The notes under the pieces are model-generated. The model was not told where the DNA came from. It saw only the letters and a program-made list of their open reading frames with translations, and did not search any database. From contig JAJRBP010000094.1 of NCBI GenBank assembly GCA_028679405.1, positions 1 to 6,865 of the forward strand: a stretch of 6,865 bases of DNA, given 5' to 3'. The position numbers and the translations under genes are program-made. Below, piece after piece: positions 1 to 6,807 of this stretch (positions are counted from its first letter, which is position 1; the number at the start of each line of letters is the position of its first letter). The stretch comes from Methanoregulaceae archaeon. Its GTDB lineage: Archaea; Halobacteriota; Methanomicrobia; Methanomicrobiales; Methanospirillaceae.

Positions 1-30
1 TAAACGGTGAAAGGCTATTAAAATGTTGAT

Positions 31-621
31 ATGTCGTTTGTCACGCGTAAAACCTATTATTTTGACGCTCCCGGGGAAGCGAACACCCGGGACTGCGCCA
101 CGTTCGCGATCGAGCGGGCGAAGGAACTCGGCCTCAGAAAGATTGTCGTCGCAAGCACGACGGGAAAGACCGCCCTCGTGTTCCTCGAGGCGATGAAAGG
201 GTCAGGCCTCGAGCTGGTAGTCGTCACCCACGTCATCGGTTTCTCCAGGCCAGGGGCCTGGGAATTCTCCGAGGAATCGGCCGGGCGCCTGCGGAAAGGC
301 GGCGCACGGATAGTCACCGGCACCCACGCGCTTTCGGGAGTCGAACGGGCGTTCTCGAGGTCGCAGAAGGTCGGCGGGGGGTCGCGGACCGAGGCTGTCG
401 CCGAGGCGCTCAGGCGGGTCGTGGCCATCGGCCTCAAGGTGGGGGTCGAGTGCGCTCTCATCGCCGCCGACCAGGGAGCGGTCCCCGTGGACGAGGAGGT
501 CATCTGCGTCGGCGGGACTGCGACCGGTGCCGACACGGTATGCGTGATCAGGCCCTCTCACAGCTCCTCGCTCTTCGATCTCCAGGTCAGGGAGATCGTC
601 GCGATGCCGAGAGTCAGGTAA
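31..621 (+). CDS. Stand-alone pyruvate kinase C-terminal-like (alpha/beta) domain protein
   Basis: A 196-aa soluble protein resembling the C-terminal allosteric domain of pyruvate kinase, found in archaea as a separate protein (COG1751-like). The catalytic TIM barrel and B domain of true pyruvate kinase are absent, so it should not make pyruvate. Visible: a Rossmann-like strand KIVVAS at 37-42 runs into STTGKTA (42-48). This loop resembles the one that binds the 6'-phosphate of fructose 1,6-bisphosphate in eukaryotic pyruvate kinases, so binding of a phosphorylated ligand is a reasonable inference. A second conserved part lies at about 153-175 (DEEVICVGGTATGADT). Length matches stand-alone relatives, so it is not a broken gene. 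ATG 31 is the first in-frame start after a TAA at 19-21; the next Met is residue 55. There is no well-placed Shine-Dalgarno (GGTGA at 6-10 is 20 nt away). It is followed after 1 nt by the membrane protein gene, so they are probably co-transcribed. The biological role is unknown. Confidence 0.85.
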   Translation: MSFVTRKTYYFDAPGEANTRDCATFAIERAKELGLRKIVVASTTGKTALVFLEAMKGSGLELVVVTHVIGFSRPGAWEFSEESAGRLRKGGARIVTGTHALSGVERAFSRSQKVGGGSRTEAVAEALRRVVAIGLKVGVECALIAADQGAVPVDEEVICVGGTATGADTVCVIRPSHSSSLFDLQVREIVAMPRVR

Positions 622-622
622 C

Positions 623-1444
623 ATGGCGGGATCTCTCATCGATGCCCTGGGGCTGATCAGGAAATACCCGATGCTGTGCGTTCCCGGGATCATCTTCGCG
701 GTCCTCTGCGGCCTGGTCATTGCAGCCGGCGACCTGATGTTCGGGTGGAAGTTCCTGATCGTGCTCCTGGTCATCGAGCCGTTCTTTGCAGCAGGGTTCC
801 TCGGCATGACGAAGAATCCGGGCGACGGAATCGCCGGGTTCTTCAGGGAAGGGCGCAGGTACTACTTCAGGGTCCTCCTCCCCGGCCTCATCATCGGTTT
901 CGCAATCGCCCTCACGATCCTCCTCCTGGCACTCCCGGTCTCGCTCCTCGGACCCGGGGCGCTCGGAGGGATACTGACCGGGGCATTCCTCGGGGTCACG
1001 GTGCCGTTCGTCTTCTTCACCTGGTTTTACGACGCGGCAGCGGTGTTCGAGGACCGTCGTGTCTTCGATTCGATACGGAGGAGCATCGAAGTGGTCATGC
1101 AGAACGGCTGGAAGGTATTCAGGTTCTTCATTATCTCTCTCCTGTTTGCAGGTGCGACCGGTTTTCTGCTCCTGATCGTCTGGACTGCGACGCTCTTCGA
1201 CCGTCTGGAACCCCTGACCGCCATGAACGCCACCGACCTCCAGGCGTTCACTCCCGCACAGTTCGAGGCGGTTCTCGGGACATCAGGCATATGGATGACC
1301 GTCATCGTGGCGGTGGTCTGGATCGCCATCGTCTTCACCGTCACCTATGCGTACAAGTCCGTGTTCTTCCCTGCGGTCGCGACTCTCCAGCCCGAGGTAG
1401 TCATCGGCGAATACGACGAAAAGGGACGATGGTATAAGTACTGA
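623..1444 (+). CDS. Polytopic membrane protein of unknown function (DUF7847-like)
   Basis: A 273-aa integral membrane protein with about six predicted helices by hydrophobicity, near residues 17-36, 43-61, 84-108, 113-136, 165-191 and 223-250. A charged, cytoplasm-like loop (about 142-165, FEDRRVFDSIRRS) precedes helix 5, a short polar loop lies at about 193-222, and the tail is hydrophilic (EYDEKGRWYKY). This plan resembles the uncharacterised archaeal membrane family DUF7847, related to membrane domains found with glycerophosphodiester phosphodiesterases; that assignment is by overall pattern only. No catalytic or transport motif is recognisable. The start at 623 is 1 nt after the stop of the upstream gene and is preceded by AGGT (616-619), a plausible ribosome-binding site inside the upstream gene's last codons. 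The two genes are therefore very likely an operon and translationally linked. No signal peptide distinct from helix 1 is seen. Confidence 0.85.
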   Translation: MAGSLIDALGLIRKYPMLCVPGIIFAVLCGLVIAAGDLMFGWKFLIVLLVIEPFFAAGFLGMTKNPGDGIAGFFREGRRYYFRVLLPGLIIGFAIALTILLLALPVSLLGPGALGGILTGAFLGVTVPFVFFTWFYDAAAVFEDRRVFDSIRRSIEVVMQNGWKVFRFFIISLLFAGATGFLLLIVWTATLFDRLEPLTAMNATDLQAFTPAQFEAVLGTSGIWMTVIVAVVWIAIVFTVTYAYKSVFFPAVATLQPEVVIGEYDEKGRWYKY

Positions 1445-1461
1445 AAAACATTCCTGGATCC

Positions 1462-1470
1462 TTTTTTTTT
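1462..1470 (+). terminator. Oligo-T archaeal transcription terminator
   Basis: An uninterrupted run of nine T on the plus strand begins 18 nt after the stop of the membrane protein gene. Archaeal RNA polymerase commonly terminates at such U-tracts without a strong hairpin; only the six-base palindrome GGATCC (1456-1461) precedes it. It lies in the 56-nt gap between two convergent genes and is oriented to end the plus-strand operon. No matching T-run is present for the minus-strand gene. Confidence 0.75.
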
Positions 1471-1500
1471 AATGAAATTTCAGGTCATTGTCGTCAGAGA

Positions 1501-2697
1501 TTAGAGTAGCATCAAAAGACCGAGGGCGAAGAGCCCCCCGCCAAGGGTCCCGAGGATATTGGTCCCTGCATTTCCTATCAGTCCGCGGTTCTCGAGCAGA
1601 GATCCTGCAAGACTGTCGATATTTGTCCCGACCACTCCAGCAATGACACATATGGCCATAACGACGGGGCTGATCATGCCGAGTGCGAATGCAACGACGC
1701 TTATCACGACCGAGCTCCCCAGGGCAGAGATCTCACCAATCCCTGTAACCCCGCCGTTTGTTCCGGCATCCACCCTCCTGAACGTCGTGATCATCCAGGG
1801 CCGGCCCCCTGTCACCCCGATCTCGCTCGCGACGGTGTCGGCCGCAGCAGTTGCCACGCTCCCGACAAACATGGCAGAAAAGACAGGGTTTCCCGTCACC
1901 CCATACAGCACTGCTGCTACGGCCGAGACAAGACCGTTCGCAAAGACATTCCGGTAGCCCCTGGCCCCCCCGTGGGACTGTTCCACCCCGAGCTTTTCTT
2001 TATACTCAAAGCGGTACCTGGTGCAGGCGGACCCGAGAATGAAAAATGCAAGCATCACGAGGAACCAGGGAACACCCGCAAAAACGATGAGAATGAGGCC
2101 GATAAGGGCCCCCGAGAAGAGACCGCTCATGTCCGCGGTACGGGACCGGTAGGCGAAATACCCGAAACTGAACGCGACAAGGATGGCGACCGCGATGAGG
2201 CTCAGGTCCGCCTGGTAATCGAGCTCATGGAAGAGCGCCATGGTCATGGCGATCCCGAGCGCCTCGATCATGAGGGCGTCCTCCCTTTCCCCGAGGATTG
2301 CCTTGAGGAGGACCGCGACGACGACACCGAACAGGATCACCAGCGGCGCGACAACGCCGAGGTAGAGCATCACGAGCATGCACCCCGTGGCTCCGCCCGC
2401 TATGTAGAGGAGGTACGAGGAGAGGCCCCCTTTTCCTGCACGAAACGCAATCTCGCCAGCCCCCAGGATCGCAAGCGTGGAAGAGAATACGAACAGCGGA
2501 AGGATTCCGAGACCATACAGCCCGGAGATGACGATAATCGCGATGGCGATGTACCTGGTCTTCTCGATCAGCGCGAGAACCAGGGAGAAGATTATGACGA
2601 TTACCGCAAGGAACCACGGCGGCTGGATGAACGGACTGATGACGACGCCGGATATGATGAGGAGGAGGGAGAGCCACGCGCCCGGCCGTTCCAGCAT
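1501..2697 (-). CDS. DUF92 family membrane protein (putative isoprenoid/phytyl-phosphate kinase-like)
   Basis: A 398-aa very hydrophobic protein with about a dozen predicted membrane segments. The C-terminal part (about 190-398) carries the DUF92 (TIGR00297/TMEM19-like) hallmarks: a CTRYRFEYKEKLG segment at 225-237, SHGGARGYRNVFANG at 241-255, the acidic helix ADTVASEIG at 286-294, RRVDAGTNGGVTGIGEISALG at 307-327 and DSLAGSLLENRG at 361-372. Characterised plant and cyanobacterial members (VTE6) phosphorylate phytyl phosphate to the diphosphate. An isoprenoid-phosphate kinase role in archaeal lipid or polyprenol metabolism is an inference from family only. The first 160 or so residues are additional membrane segments lacking in minimal DUF92 proteins; I do not recognise them. 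The ATG at 2697 has no Shine-Dalgarno, but a TATA-like GAATATTC lies about 33 nt upstream, suggesting a near-leaderless mRNA. It is single and divergent from valS. Confidence 0.85.
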   Translation of the reverse strand: MLERPGAWLSLLLIISGVVISPFIQPPWFLAVIVIIFSLVLALIEKTRYIAIAIIVISGLYGLGILPLFVFSSTLAILGAGEIAFRAGKGGLSSYLLYIAGGATGCMLVMLYLGVVAPLVILFGVVVAVLLKAILGEREDALMIEALGIAMTMALFHELDYQADLSLIAVAILVAFSFGYFAYRSRTADMSGLFSGALIGLILIVFAGVPWFLVMLAFFILGSACTRYRFEYKEKLGVEQSHGGARGYRNVFANGLVSAVAAVLYGVTGNPVFSAMFVGSVATAAADTVASEIGVTGGRPWMITTFRRVDAGTNGGVTGIGEISALGSSVVISVVAFALGMISPVVMAICVIAGVVGTNIDSLAGSLLENRGLIGNAGTNILGTLGGGLFALGLLMLL

Positions 2698-2711
2698 GAG
2701 ATAGAATGGGG

Positions 2712-2760
2712 TACCGGTGACATTAGAATATTCGGTCGGATTCGTCAGACCTTACCGGTG
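2712..2760. repeat. Pair of TACCGGTG direct repeats flanking the DUF92 promoter
   Basis: The octamer TACCGGTG occurs at 2712-2719 and again at 2753-2760, 41 nt apart (about four helical turns), each containing the palindrome ACCGGT. The copies bracket the TATA-like box of the DUF92 gene: one lies between the box and the start codon, the other upstream of it. This could be a regulator site. ACCGGT is not rare in this GC-rich DNA and also appears inside genes here, so chance is possible. Confidence 0.3.
2726..2733 (-). promoter_or_regulatory. TATA-like promoter element of the DUF92 gene
   Basis: GAATATTC, an AT-rich perfect palindrome in otherwise GC-rich DNA, is centred about 33 nt upstream of the ATG at 2697. 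Archaeal TATA boxes lie about 25-30 nt before the transcription start, which puts the RNA start within a few nucleotides of the start codon. This agrees with the missing ribosome-binding site. The box is assigned by position and composition only. Confidence 0.45.
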
Positions 2761-2809
2761 CGAATAAGGCCTGTTTCCCGTATCGCACACAAAGTTACTT
2801 CGGGGGGGA

Positions 2810-2826
2810 CTTTTCCCGAAGAAAAG
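2810..2826. repeat. Short inverted repeat in the DUF92/valS intergenic region
   Basis: CTTTTC (2810-2815) and GAAAAG (2821-2826) are perfect reverse complements separated by CCGAA. The element sits upstream of both valS TATA-like boxes and about 80 nt upstream of the DUF92 TATA-like box. It could be an operator-like site or a weak hairpin. Six-base arms are short and may arise by chance. Confidence 0.25.
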
Positions 2827-2871
2827 CGGGTCTCATGGTATCACGGGCAGGTCTTTTCCATCCTGTCACTC

Positions 2872-2911
2872 ATATATCCCCGGCCTGTTCCACGAAAGAA
2901 ACAGTATATTT
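2872..2911 (+). promoter_or_regulatory. valS promoter: two TATA-like boxes
   Basis: Two AT-rich elements precede valS: ATATAT at 2872-2877 and GTATATTT at 2904-2911. The second is centred 30 nt before the ATG at 2937, the spacing expected for a leaderless or near-leaderless archaeal transcript starting at about 2933-2937. The first would start RNA near 2900 and give a leader of about 35 nt. The presence of these boxes inside the 34-codon upstream extension of the reading frame (from ATG 2835) argues that the extension is not translated. Confidence 0.55.
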
Positions 2912-2936
2912 CCCACCACGACACAGCTATGAAGGA

Positions 2937-5531
2937 ATGTCGTCGTCACAGGAACTCCCTAAGACCTACGAGTTTGACGAGGTCGAGAAGCGATGGCAGA
3001 GTACCTGGCGGGACGAGGACAACTTCTTTCGCCCGGACTCAGAGAGACCGCAGTTCGTGATCGATACCCCCCCGCCTTACCCGACCGGAAATTTCCACAT
3101 CGGCAACGCCCTCAACTGGTGTTACATCGATTTTATTGCGCGTTACAAGCGGATGAAGGGCTACAATGTGATGTTTCCCCAGGGATGGGACTGCCATGGC
3201 CTCCCGACAGAGGTGAAGGTCGAGGAGATCCACGGGATCACGAAGAACGATGTCCCGAGGGAGAAGTTCCGGGAGATGTGCAGGGAGCTGACCCTCTCGA
3301 ACATCGGGAAGATGCGAAAGACCCTTCGCCAGATGGGGTTCTCCGTAGACTGGAGCAACGAGTACATCACGATGATGCCGGAGTATTACGGGAAGACACA
3401 GCGGTCCTTCCTGAGGATGCTCCGGGACGGGTACATTTACCAGAGCGAGCACCCCGTCAATTTCTGTACCAGGTGCGAGACCGCGATCGCCTTTGCGGAG
3501 GTCTCCTACGAGGCACGGTCCACGCAACTCAACTTTTTTGATTTCGACGGGATAGAGATCGCGACCACGCGGCCCGAACTGCTGGCCGCCTGTGTCGCCG
3601 TGGCGGTCCACCCCGGGGACGAACGGTACCTCACCCTCAGGAACCGGAGCCTGCGAGTCCCGCTCTTCGGTCACGAGGTCCCCGTGATCGTGGACGAGGC
3701 GGTCGACCCTGCGTTCGGCTCGGGCGCAGTGATGATCTGTACCTTCGGAGACAAGCAGGACGTCCACTGGTGGAAGGAACACCACCTCGAGCTCCGGAAG
3801 GCGATCGACCGGACCGGGCGGATGACAGGTATTGCAGGGGACTATAAGGGGATGACCTCGGGGGAGTGCAGGGATGCCATCCTTTCGGACATGAAGGCAC
3901 AGAAGATCCTCCGCCGGCAGGAACCGCTCGAACAGCGTGTCGGCACCTGCTGGCGTTGCAAGACCCCGATCGAGATCCTCTCGGAACGGCAGTGGTTCAT
4001 CAAGATCCTCCCGGACGAGATAAGCGATGCGTCCCACGAGGTCAGGTGGGTCCCCGAGCATATGCTCCGGCGGATGGAGAACTGGGTGGACCAGATGGAC
4101 TGGGACTGGTGCATCTCGCGGCAGCGTATCTTTGCCACGCCGATCCCGGTCTGGTTCTGTAGGAAATGCAATGCCGTCATGGTACCGGACGAGGAGGACC
4201 TGCCGGTCGACCCGACGCAGGTGAAGCCGCATAAGCCCTGCAGCGAGTGCGGGTGCGAGGAATTCGTCGCAGAGGAGGACGTCCTCGACACCTGGATGGA
4301 CTCGTCGATCTCGGTCCTGAATGTCACCGGGTGGACAGGTCACGGGAACCCCCCCCTCTTCCCGGCCCAGCTCAGGCCGCAGGGCCACGACATCATCAGG
4401 ACGTGGGCGTTCTACACGATCCTCCGGTCGGTCGCCCTTACCGGCGGGAAACCGTGGGAAGAGATCCTGGTGAACGGGATGGTGCTCGGCGAGGACGGCT
4501 TCAAGATGAGCAAGAGCCGCGGGAACATCATCGAGCCGTTCGAGATCCTCGGGAAGTACGGGTCCGATGCACTCCGCCAGTGGGGTGCCGCAGGCGCTGC
4601 GACCGGCTCCGATATCATGTTCAACTGGAACGACGTGGTCTCGGCCTCCCGTTTCCAGACCAAGATGTGGAACATCATGCGGTTCGCCCTCCTCCAGATC
4701 AGGAAGGAGAGCGGGCCTGCGACCGGCCCGGTCACCGTCCTTGCTGACCGCTGGCTCCTTGGAAGGCTCTCGGAGACGGTCGCAGTCGTCACCCTCGCAA
4801 TGGAGGAGTACCAGTTCGACCGTGCGCTCAAGGCGATCAGGGAGTTTGCGTGGGAAGACCTTGCGGACAACTATATCGAGCTCGTGAAGGGGAGGATCTA
4901 TACCGGCGACGTATCGAGGGCGAGCGCGATCTCGGCCCTGACCACCACTCTCGAGACTCTCTGCCGTCTGATGGCCCCGTTCATCCCCCACTTTGCGGAG
5001 GAATGCTACTCCTATCTCTCTGATACGAGCGTTCACAAACAGCCGTGGGCGGATTTCTGCTGCGAAGACCAGTCAGCCCGGGCAGACGGGGATCTTCTCG
5101 TCGAGGTTGTATCCGCCCTCAGGAGGTACAAGCATGAGAAGGGGATGGCACTGAATGCCCCGCTGGGAAAAGTCGCCATCTACACGTCGCATCACATCGA
5201 CGATTCGGGCGATGCAGGGCGGGCGCTGAATGCCGATATCAGCTGGCGGACGGACCGTGCATCGCTCGAACGAGTGGTCGCCGATGTCCAGTTCGACATG
5301 GGTGTCGTCGGGCCCGCGTTCAGGAAACAGGCGAAGGCGTTCATGGACGCCGTTCGTGCACTCCCGCCTGCTCATATAGAAAATCCACCAAAACAATTCT
5401 CGCTCGGCGGTGAAATGGTGACCATACCGCCCGGGGCGTTCTCCCCCAGGGTCGCATATATGTCCGAGGGCGAACGGGTCGACGTGATCAACGTCGGCGA
5501 TTCGATCGTGACGATTCAGCAGCACGCCTGA
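2937..5531 (+). CDS. valS: Valyl-tRNA synthetase (archaeal type)
   Basis: A complete 864-aa class Ia cytoplasmic aminoacyl-tRNA synthetase that charges tRNA-Val with valine. Visible in order: the class I signature as HIGN (54-57) rather than canonical [14 protein letters not shown] (83-92); the CP1 editing domain that hydrolyses mischarged Thr-tRNA, with ATTRPE at 209-214 and the archaeal-style [10 protein letters not shown] at 267-276; zinc-type cysteine pairs at 177/180, 338/341 and 408/411 plus CSECGC at 435-440; DTWMDSS at 451-457; the KMSKS loop at 523-527; and the helical anticodon-binding domain (about 600-740) with a family-typical C-terminal part. The bacterial C-terminal coiled-coil arm is missing. 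ATG 2937 is preferred over the in-frame ATG at 2835 because the encoded start ([13 protein letters not shown] soon after Met) fits the family, the length is normal, and a TATA-like box lies 30 nt upstream. GAAGGA abuts the ATG and is too close to act as a Shine-Dalgarno. The last 44 nt overlap the end of tmk on the other strand. Confidence 0.97.
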   Translation: MSSSQELPKTYEFDEVEKRWQSTWRDEDNFFRPDSERPQFVIDTPPPYPTGNFHIGNALNWCYIDFIARYKRMKGYNVMFPQGWDCHGLPTEVKVEEIHGITKNDVPREKFREMCRELTLSNIGKMRKTLRQMGFSVDWSNEYITMMPEYYGKTQRSFLRMLRDGYIYQSEHPVNFCTRCETAIAFAEVSYEARSTQLNFFDFDGIEIATTRPELLAACVAVAVHPGDERYLTLRNRSLRVPLFGHEVPVIVDEAVDPAFGSGAVMICTFGDKQDVHWWKEHHLELRKAIDRTGRMTGIAGDYKGMTSGECRDAILSDMKAQKILRRQEPLEQRVGTCWRCKTPIEILSERQWFIKILPDEISDASHEVRWVPEHMLRRMENWVDQMDWDWCISRQRIFATPIPVWFCRKCNAVMVPDEEDLPVDPTQVKPHKPCSECGCEEFVAEEDVLDTWMDSSISVLNVTGWTGHGNPPLFPAQLRPQGHDIIRTWAFYTILRSVALTGGKPWEEILVNGMVLGEDGFKMSKSRGNIIEPFEILGKYGSDALRQWGAAGAATGSDIMFNWNDVVSASRFQTKMWNIMRFALLQIRKESGPATGPVTVLADRWLLGRLSETVAVVTLAMEEYQFDRALKAIREFAWEDLADNYIELVKGRIYTGDVSRASAISALTTTLETLCRLMAPFIPHFAEECYSYLSDTSVHKQPWADFCCEDQSARADGDLLVEVVSALRRYKHEKGMALNAPLGKVAIYTSHHIDDSGDAGRALNADISWRTDRASLERVVADVQFDMGVVGPAFRKQAKAFMDAVRALPPAHIENPPKQFSLGGEMVTIPPGAFSPRVAYMSEGERVDVINVGDSIVTIQQHA

Positions 5532-6105
5532 TCTCACCGGCGACAAACCGGTGGATCTCGGCTTCTTCTTTCAACGCATCGACGACCACGAACCTGGAGG
5601 GCTCGGCACTGGCGAGATCCAGGTAGTTCTTCTGGACGAGCCCGAGGACCTCCTCCTGTTCGAAGTGCTCCTGCCCGCCTGACCGCGACCTCCGCGAAAG
5701 CGCCTCGTGCACGGGAAGGACGAGGAGGAACGTCAGGTCCGGGGCGACTGTCCAGCCGTCATGCACCTCCCGGAGCCATGCGAGAGGGTCGGGGACCGCT
5801 CCCCTGAGCGTCACCATCTGGTAGGCAAACCTGCTGTCCGAGTACCGGTCAGAGATGACCAGTTCGCCCCTGGCGAGAGCCGGCCTGACCACCTCGGAAA
5901 GGTGGGCGGCATGGTCTGCGACGAAGAGAAGGGCTTCGGCGATCGGATCGATCTCTTCCGCGATCGCCCTCCTGACCTGGTCGCCGATCCAGGTGGACCC
6001 CGGCTCGCGGGTGAATACGGGACACAGGTCGGCGAGCGATTCGCAGAGGGATGCGACAAGAGAACTCTTGCCGCTCCCGTCGATCCCTTCAATGGTGACG
6101 AGCAT
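5488..6105 (-). CDS. tmk: Thymidylate kinase (dTMP kinase)
   Basis: A 205-aa cytosolic kinase that phosphorylates dTMP to dTDP with ATP, a required step in dTTP synthesis. Visible: P-loop GIDGSGKS (7-14) after strand MLVTIE; TREPG (32-36), a family-typical dTMP-contacting segment; FVADHAAHL (61-69); [12 protein letters not shown] (85-96), with the catalytic DR pair of the family; and a basic LID loop [12 protein letters not shown] (137-148). A P-loop without arginine and a LID rich in arginine match the bacterial (type II) pattern. Length is normal. The ATG at 6105 lies inside the end of the upstream hisA-like gene (17-nt overlap) and is preceded by GGAAGGT, a plausible ribosome-binding site, so the two genes are probably co-transcribed. 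The C-terminal tail (about ten residues, SSRSNRRR) runs into the end of valS on the opposite strand. No convincing minus-strand T-tract follows the stop directly. Confidence 0.95.
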   Translation of the reverse strand: MLVTIEGIDGSGKSSLVASLCESLADLCPVFTREPGSTWIGDQVRRAIAEEIDPIAEALLFVADHAAHLSEVVRPALARGELVISDRYSDSRFAYQMVTLRGAVPDPLAWLREVHDGWTVAPDLTFLLVLPVHEALSRRSRSGGQEHFEQEEVLGLVQKNYLDLASAEPSRFVVVDALKEEAEIHRFVAGEIRRAAESSRSNRRR

Positions 6106-6763
6106 AATGACCTTCCCTCACATACACGACCGGGATCGATCCCCGGTGTACTGCGGTCGCAACGATGGCACCATCGAATCCTGTATCATCGAGGAGGTCC
6201 AGGTCCCCGGTCCCTGCAATACCCCCCCCGTAAAGGAGTCTTCCTTCGTATGCGGCCCGTATCTCCGGGAGCCGATTGCCGGAAAGACCTCCTTCAGTCC
6301 CCACCGACCCCATGTCGAGCAGGATGCAGCCCTCGAAATCCCAGCGGTTTGCCATGGAAAGGACCGAAACGGGGTCCTCTCCGGAAGGAATGGTCTTCCC
6401 GTCGCGGACATCCACGCTCAGGTAACCTCCATGGTACAGCGAAAGATCAGGACCCCCGGTCTCGGTCCCCACGATGTTGACCACTCCCATGAGGTAGTCC
6501 TGCGGCGAACGGCACCCCCTGTCGACGTAACAGCGATCGACGAGGCCGGCGACCGCCCTGATATCCCTGTCATGGCTGCCTGCCCCCGTGATGCGGTCGA
6601 GGTCGGCGATATATACCGAACGTGGGGAGAGGGCCTTCACGAAAGGCAGGGGTTCCGCAGATCGCGGGATACCCCACGTGAGGGGGCGGTACTGGTCCCT
6701 CCTCCCGCTCATGCCGTGCACGACGAATCCTCCCTTCAAATCAAGCGCAAGGACCAATTCCAT
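6089..6763 (-). CDS. HisA/HisF-family TIM-barrel protein, methanogen HisA-like paralogue
   Basis: A 224-aa protein of the HisA/HisF (beta-alpha)8-barrel superfamily, of the archaeal HisA-related type (TIGR00734-like) that occurs in addition to the true histidine enzyme. Visible: ALDLKGGFVVHG at 6-17, with Asp8 at the place of the first HisA catalytic acid; IADLDRITG (52-60); GTETGG (99-104); LSVDVRDGK (115-123), with Asp118 at about the place of the second; LLDMGSVGTEGG (148-159); LLYGGGI (176-182); and AIVATAVHRG (199-208), the last two resembling the phosphate-binding ends of the barrel. A phosphorylated sugar-like substrate is likely; the reaction is unknown and it should not be called hisA. 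The start chosen is ATG 6763, which fits the family N-terminus; an in-frame TTG at 6775 would add four residues. No Shine-Dalgarno is evident. It overlaps tmk by 17 nt and is divergent from probable mfnB, 44 nt away. Confidence 0.85.
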   Translation of the reverse strand: MELVLALDLKGGFVVHGMSGRRDQYRPLTWGIPRSAEPLPFVKALSPRSVYIADLDRITGAGSHDRDIRAVAGLVDRCYVDRGCRSPQDYLMGVVNIVGTETGGPDLSLYHGGYLSVDVRDGKTIPSGEDPVSVLSMANRWDFEGCILLDMGSVGTEGGLSGNRLPEIRAAYEGRLLYGGGIAGTGDLDLLDDTGFDGAIVATAVHRGSIPVVYVREGHYARHH

Positions 6764-6807
6764 CGGAAAACGCAATCACTATTAGGGTCAAAGTGCATTA
6801 AATCCTT
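6764..6807. promoter_or_regulatory. Compact divergent promoter region between hisA-like gene and mfnB
   Basis: Only 44 nt separate the two divergent start codons, so both promoters must overlap each other or the opposite gene. Reading on the minus strand, GATTTAATG (6796-6804) is a TATA-like element about 37 nt before the hisA-like ATG. On the plus strand the spacing for a leaderless mfnB transcript falls on ACTATTAG (about 6777-6784), a weaker match. Neither start has a Shine-Dalgarno. The placement predicts coupled regulation of both genes, by position only. Confidence 0.4.

Noticed and set aside
15..24. CTATTAAAAT as a TATA box for the first gene
   Set aside because: It lies only about 10 nt before the start codon at 31, too close for an archaeal promoter of that start. 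The real promoter may lie outside the window.
57..807. Minus-strand open frames opposite the first gene
   Set aside because: They are shadows of the pyruvate-kinase-like gene; composition is Arg/Pro/Ser-rich and there is no recognisable domain.
676..1437. 253-codon open frame in another plus-strand frame of the membrane protein gene
   Set aside because: The translation is Arg/Pro/His-rich with no membrane segments or motifs, while the overlapping frame has clear helices and a coupled start.
1972..3060. 362-codon open frame on the plus strand
   Set aside because: It runs antisense through the DUF92 gene, across the intergenic region with its promoters and into valS. The composition is extremely charged (Glu, Arg, Asp, His) and fits no protein family I recognise.
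3039..5036. 665-codon open frame on the minus strand inside valS
   Set aside because: It is a shadow of a strongly conserved gene in GC-rich DNA. Its translation is rich in Arg, Asp, Pro and Leu, with no recognisable domain.
6222..6229. C8 run, with similar C7-C8 runs near 3067 and 4349, as possible phase-variable or frameshift sites
   Set aside because: In each case the run encodes a conserved protein segment (GGG, PPP, NPPL) and the frame is intact on both sides, so these are explained by GC-rich codon use.
5707..6480. 257-codon open frame on the plus strand across tmk and the hisA-like gene
   Set aside because: It spans two recognised genes on the other strand and has shadow-like composition, with no start signal.
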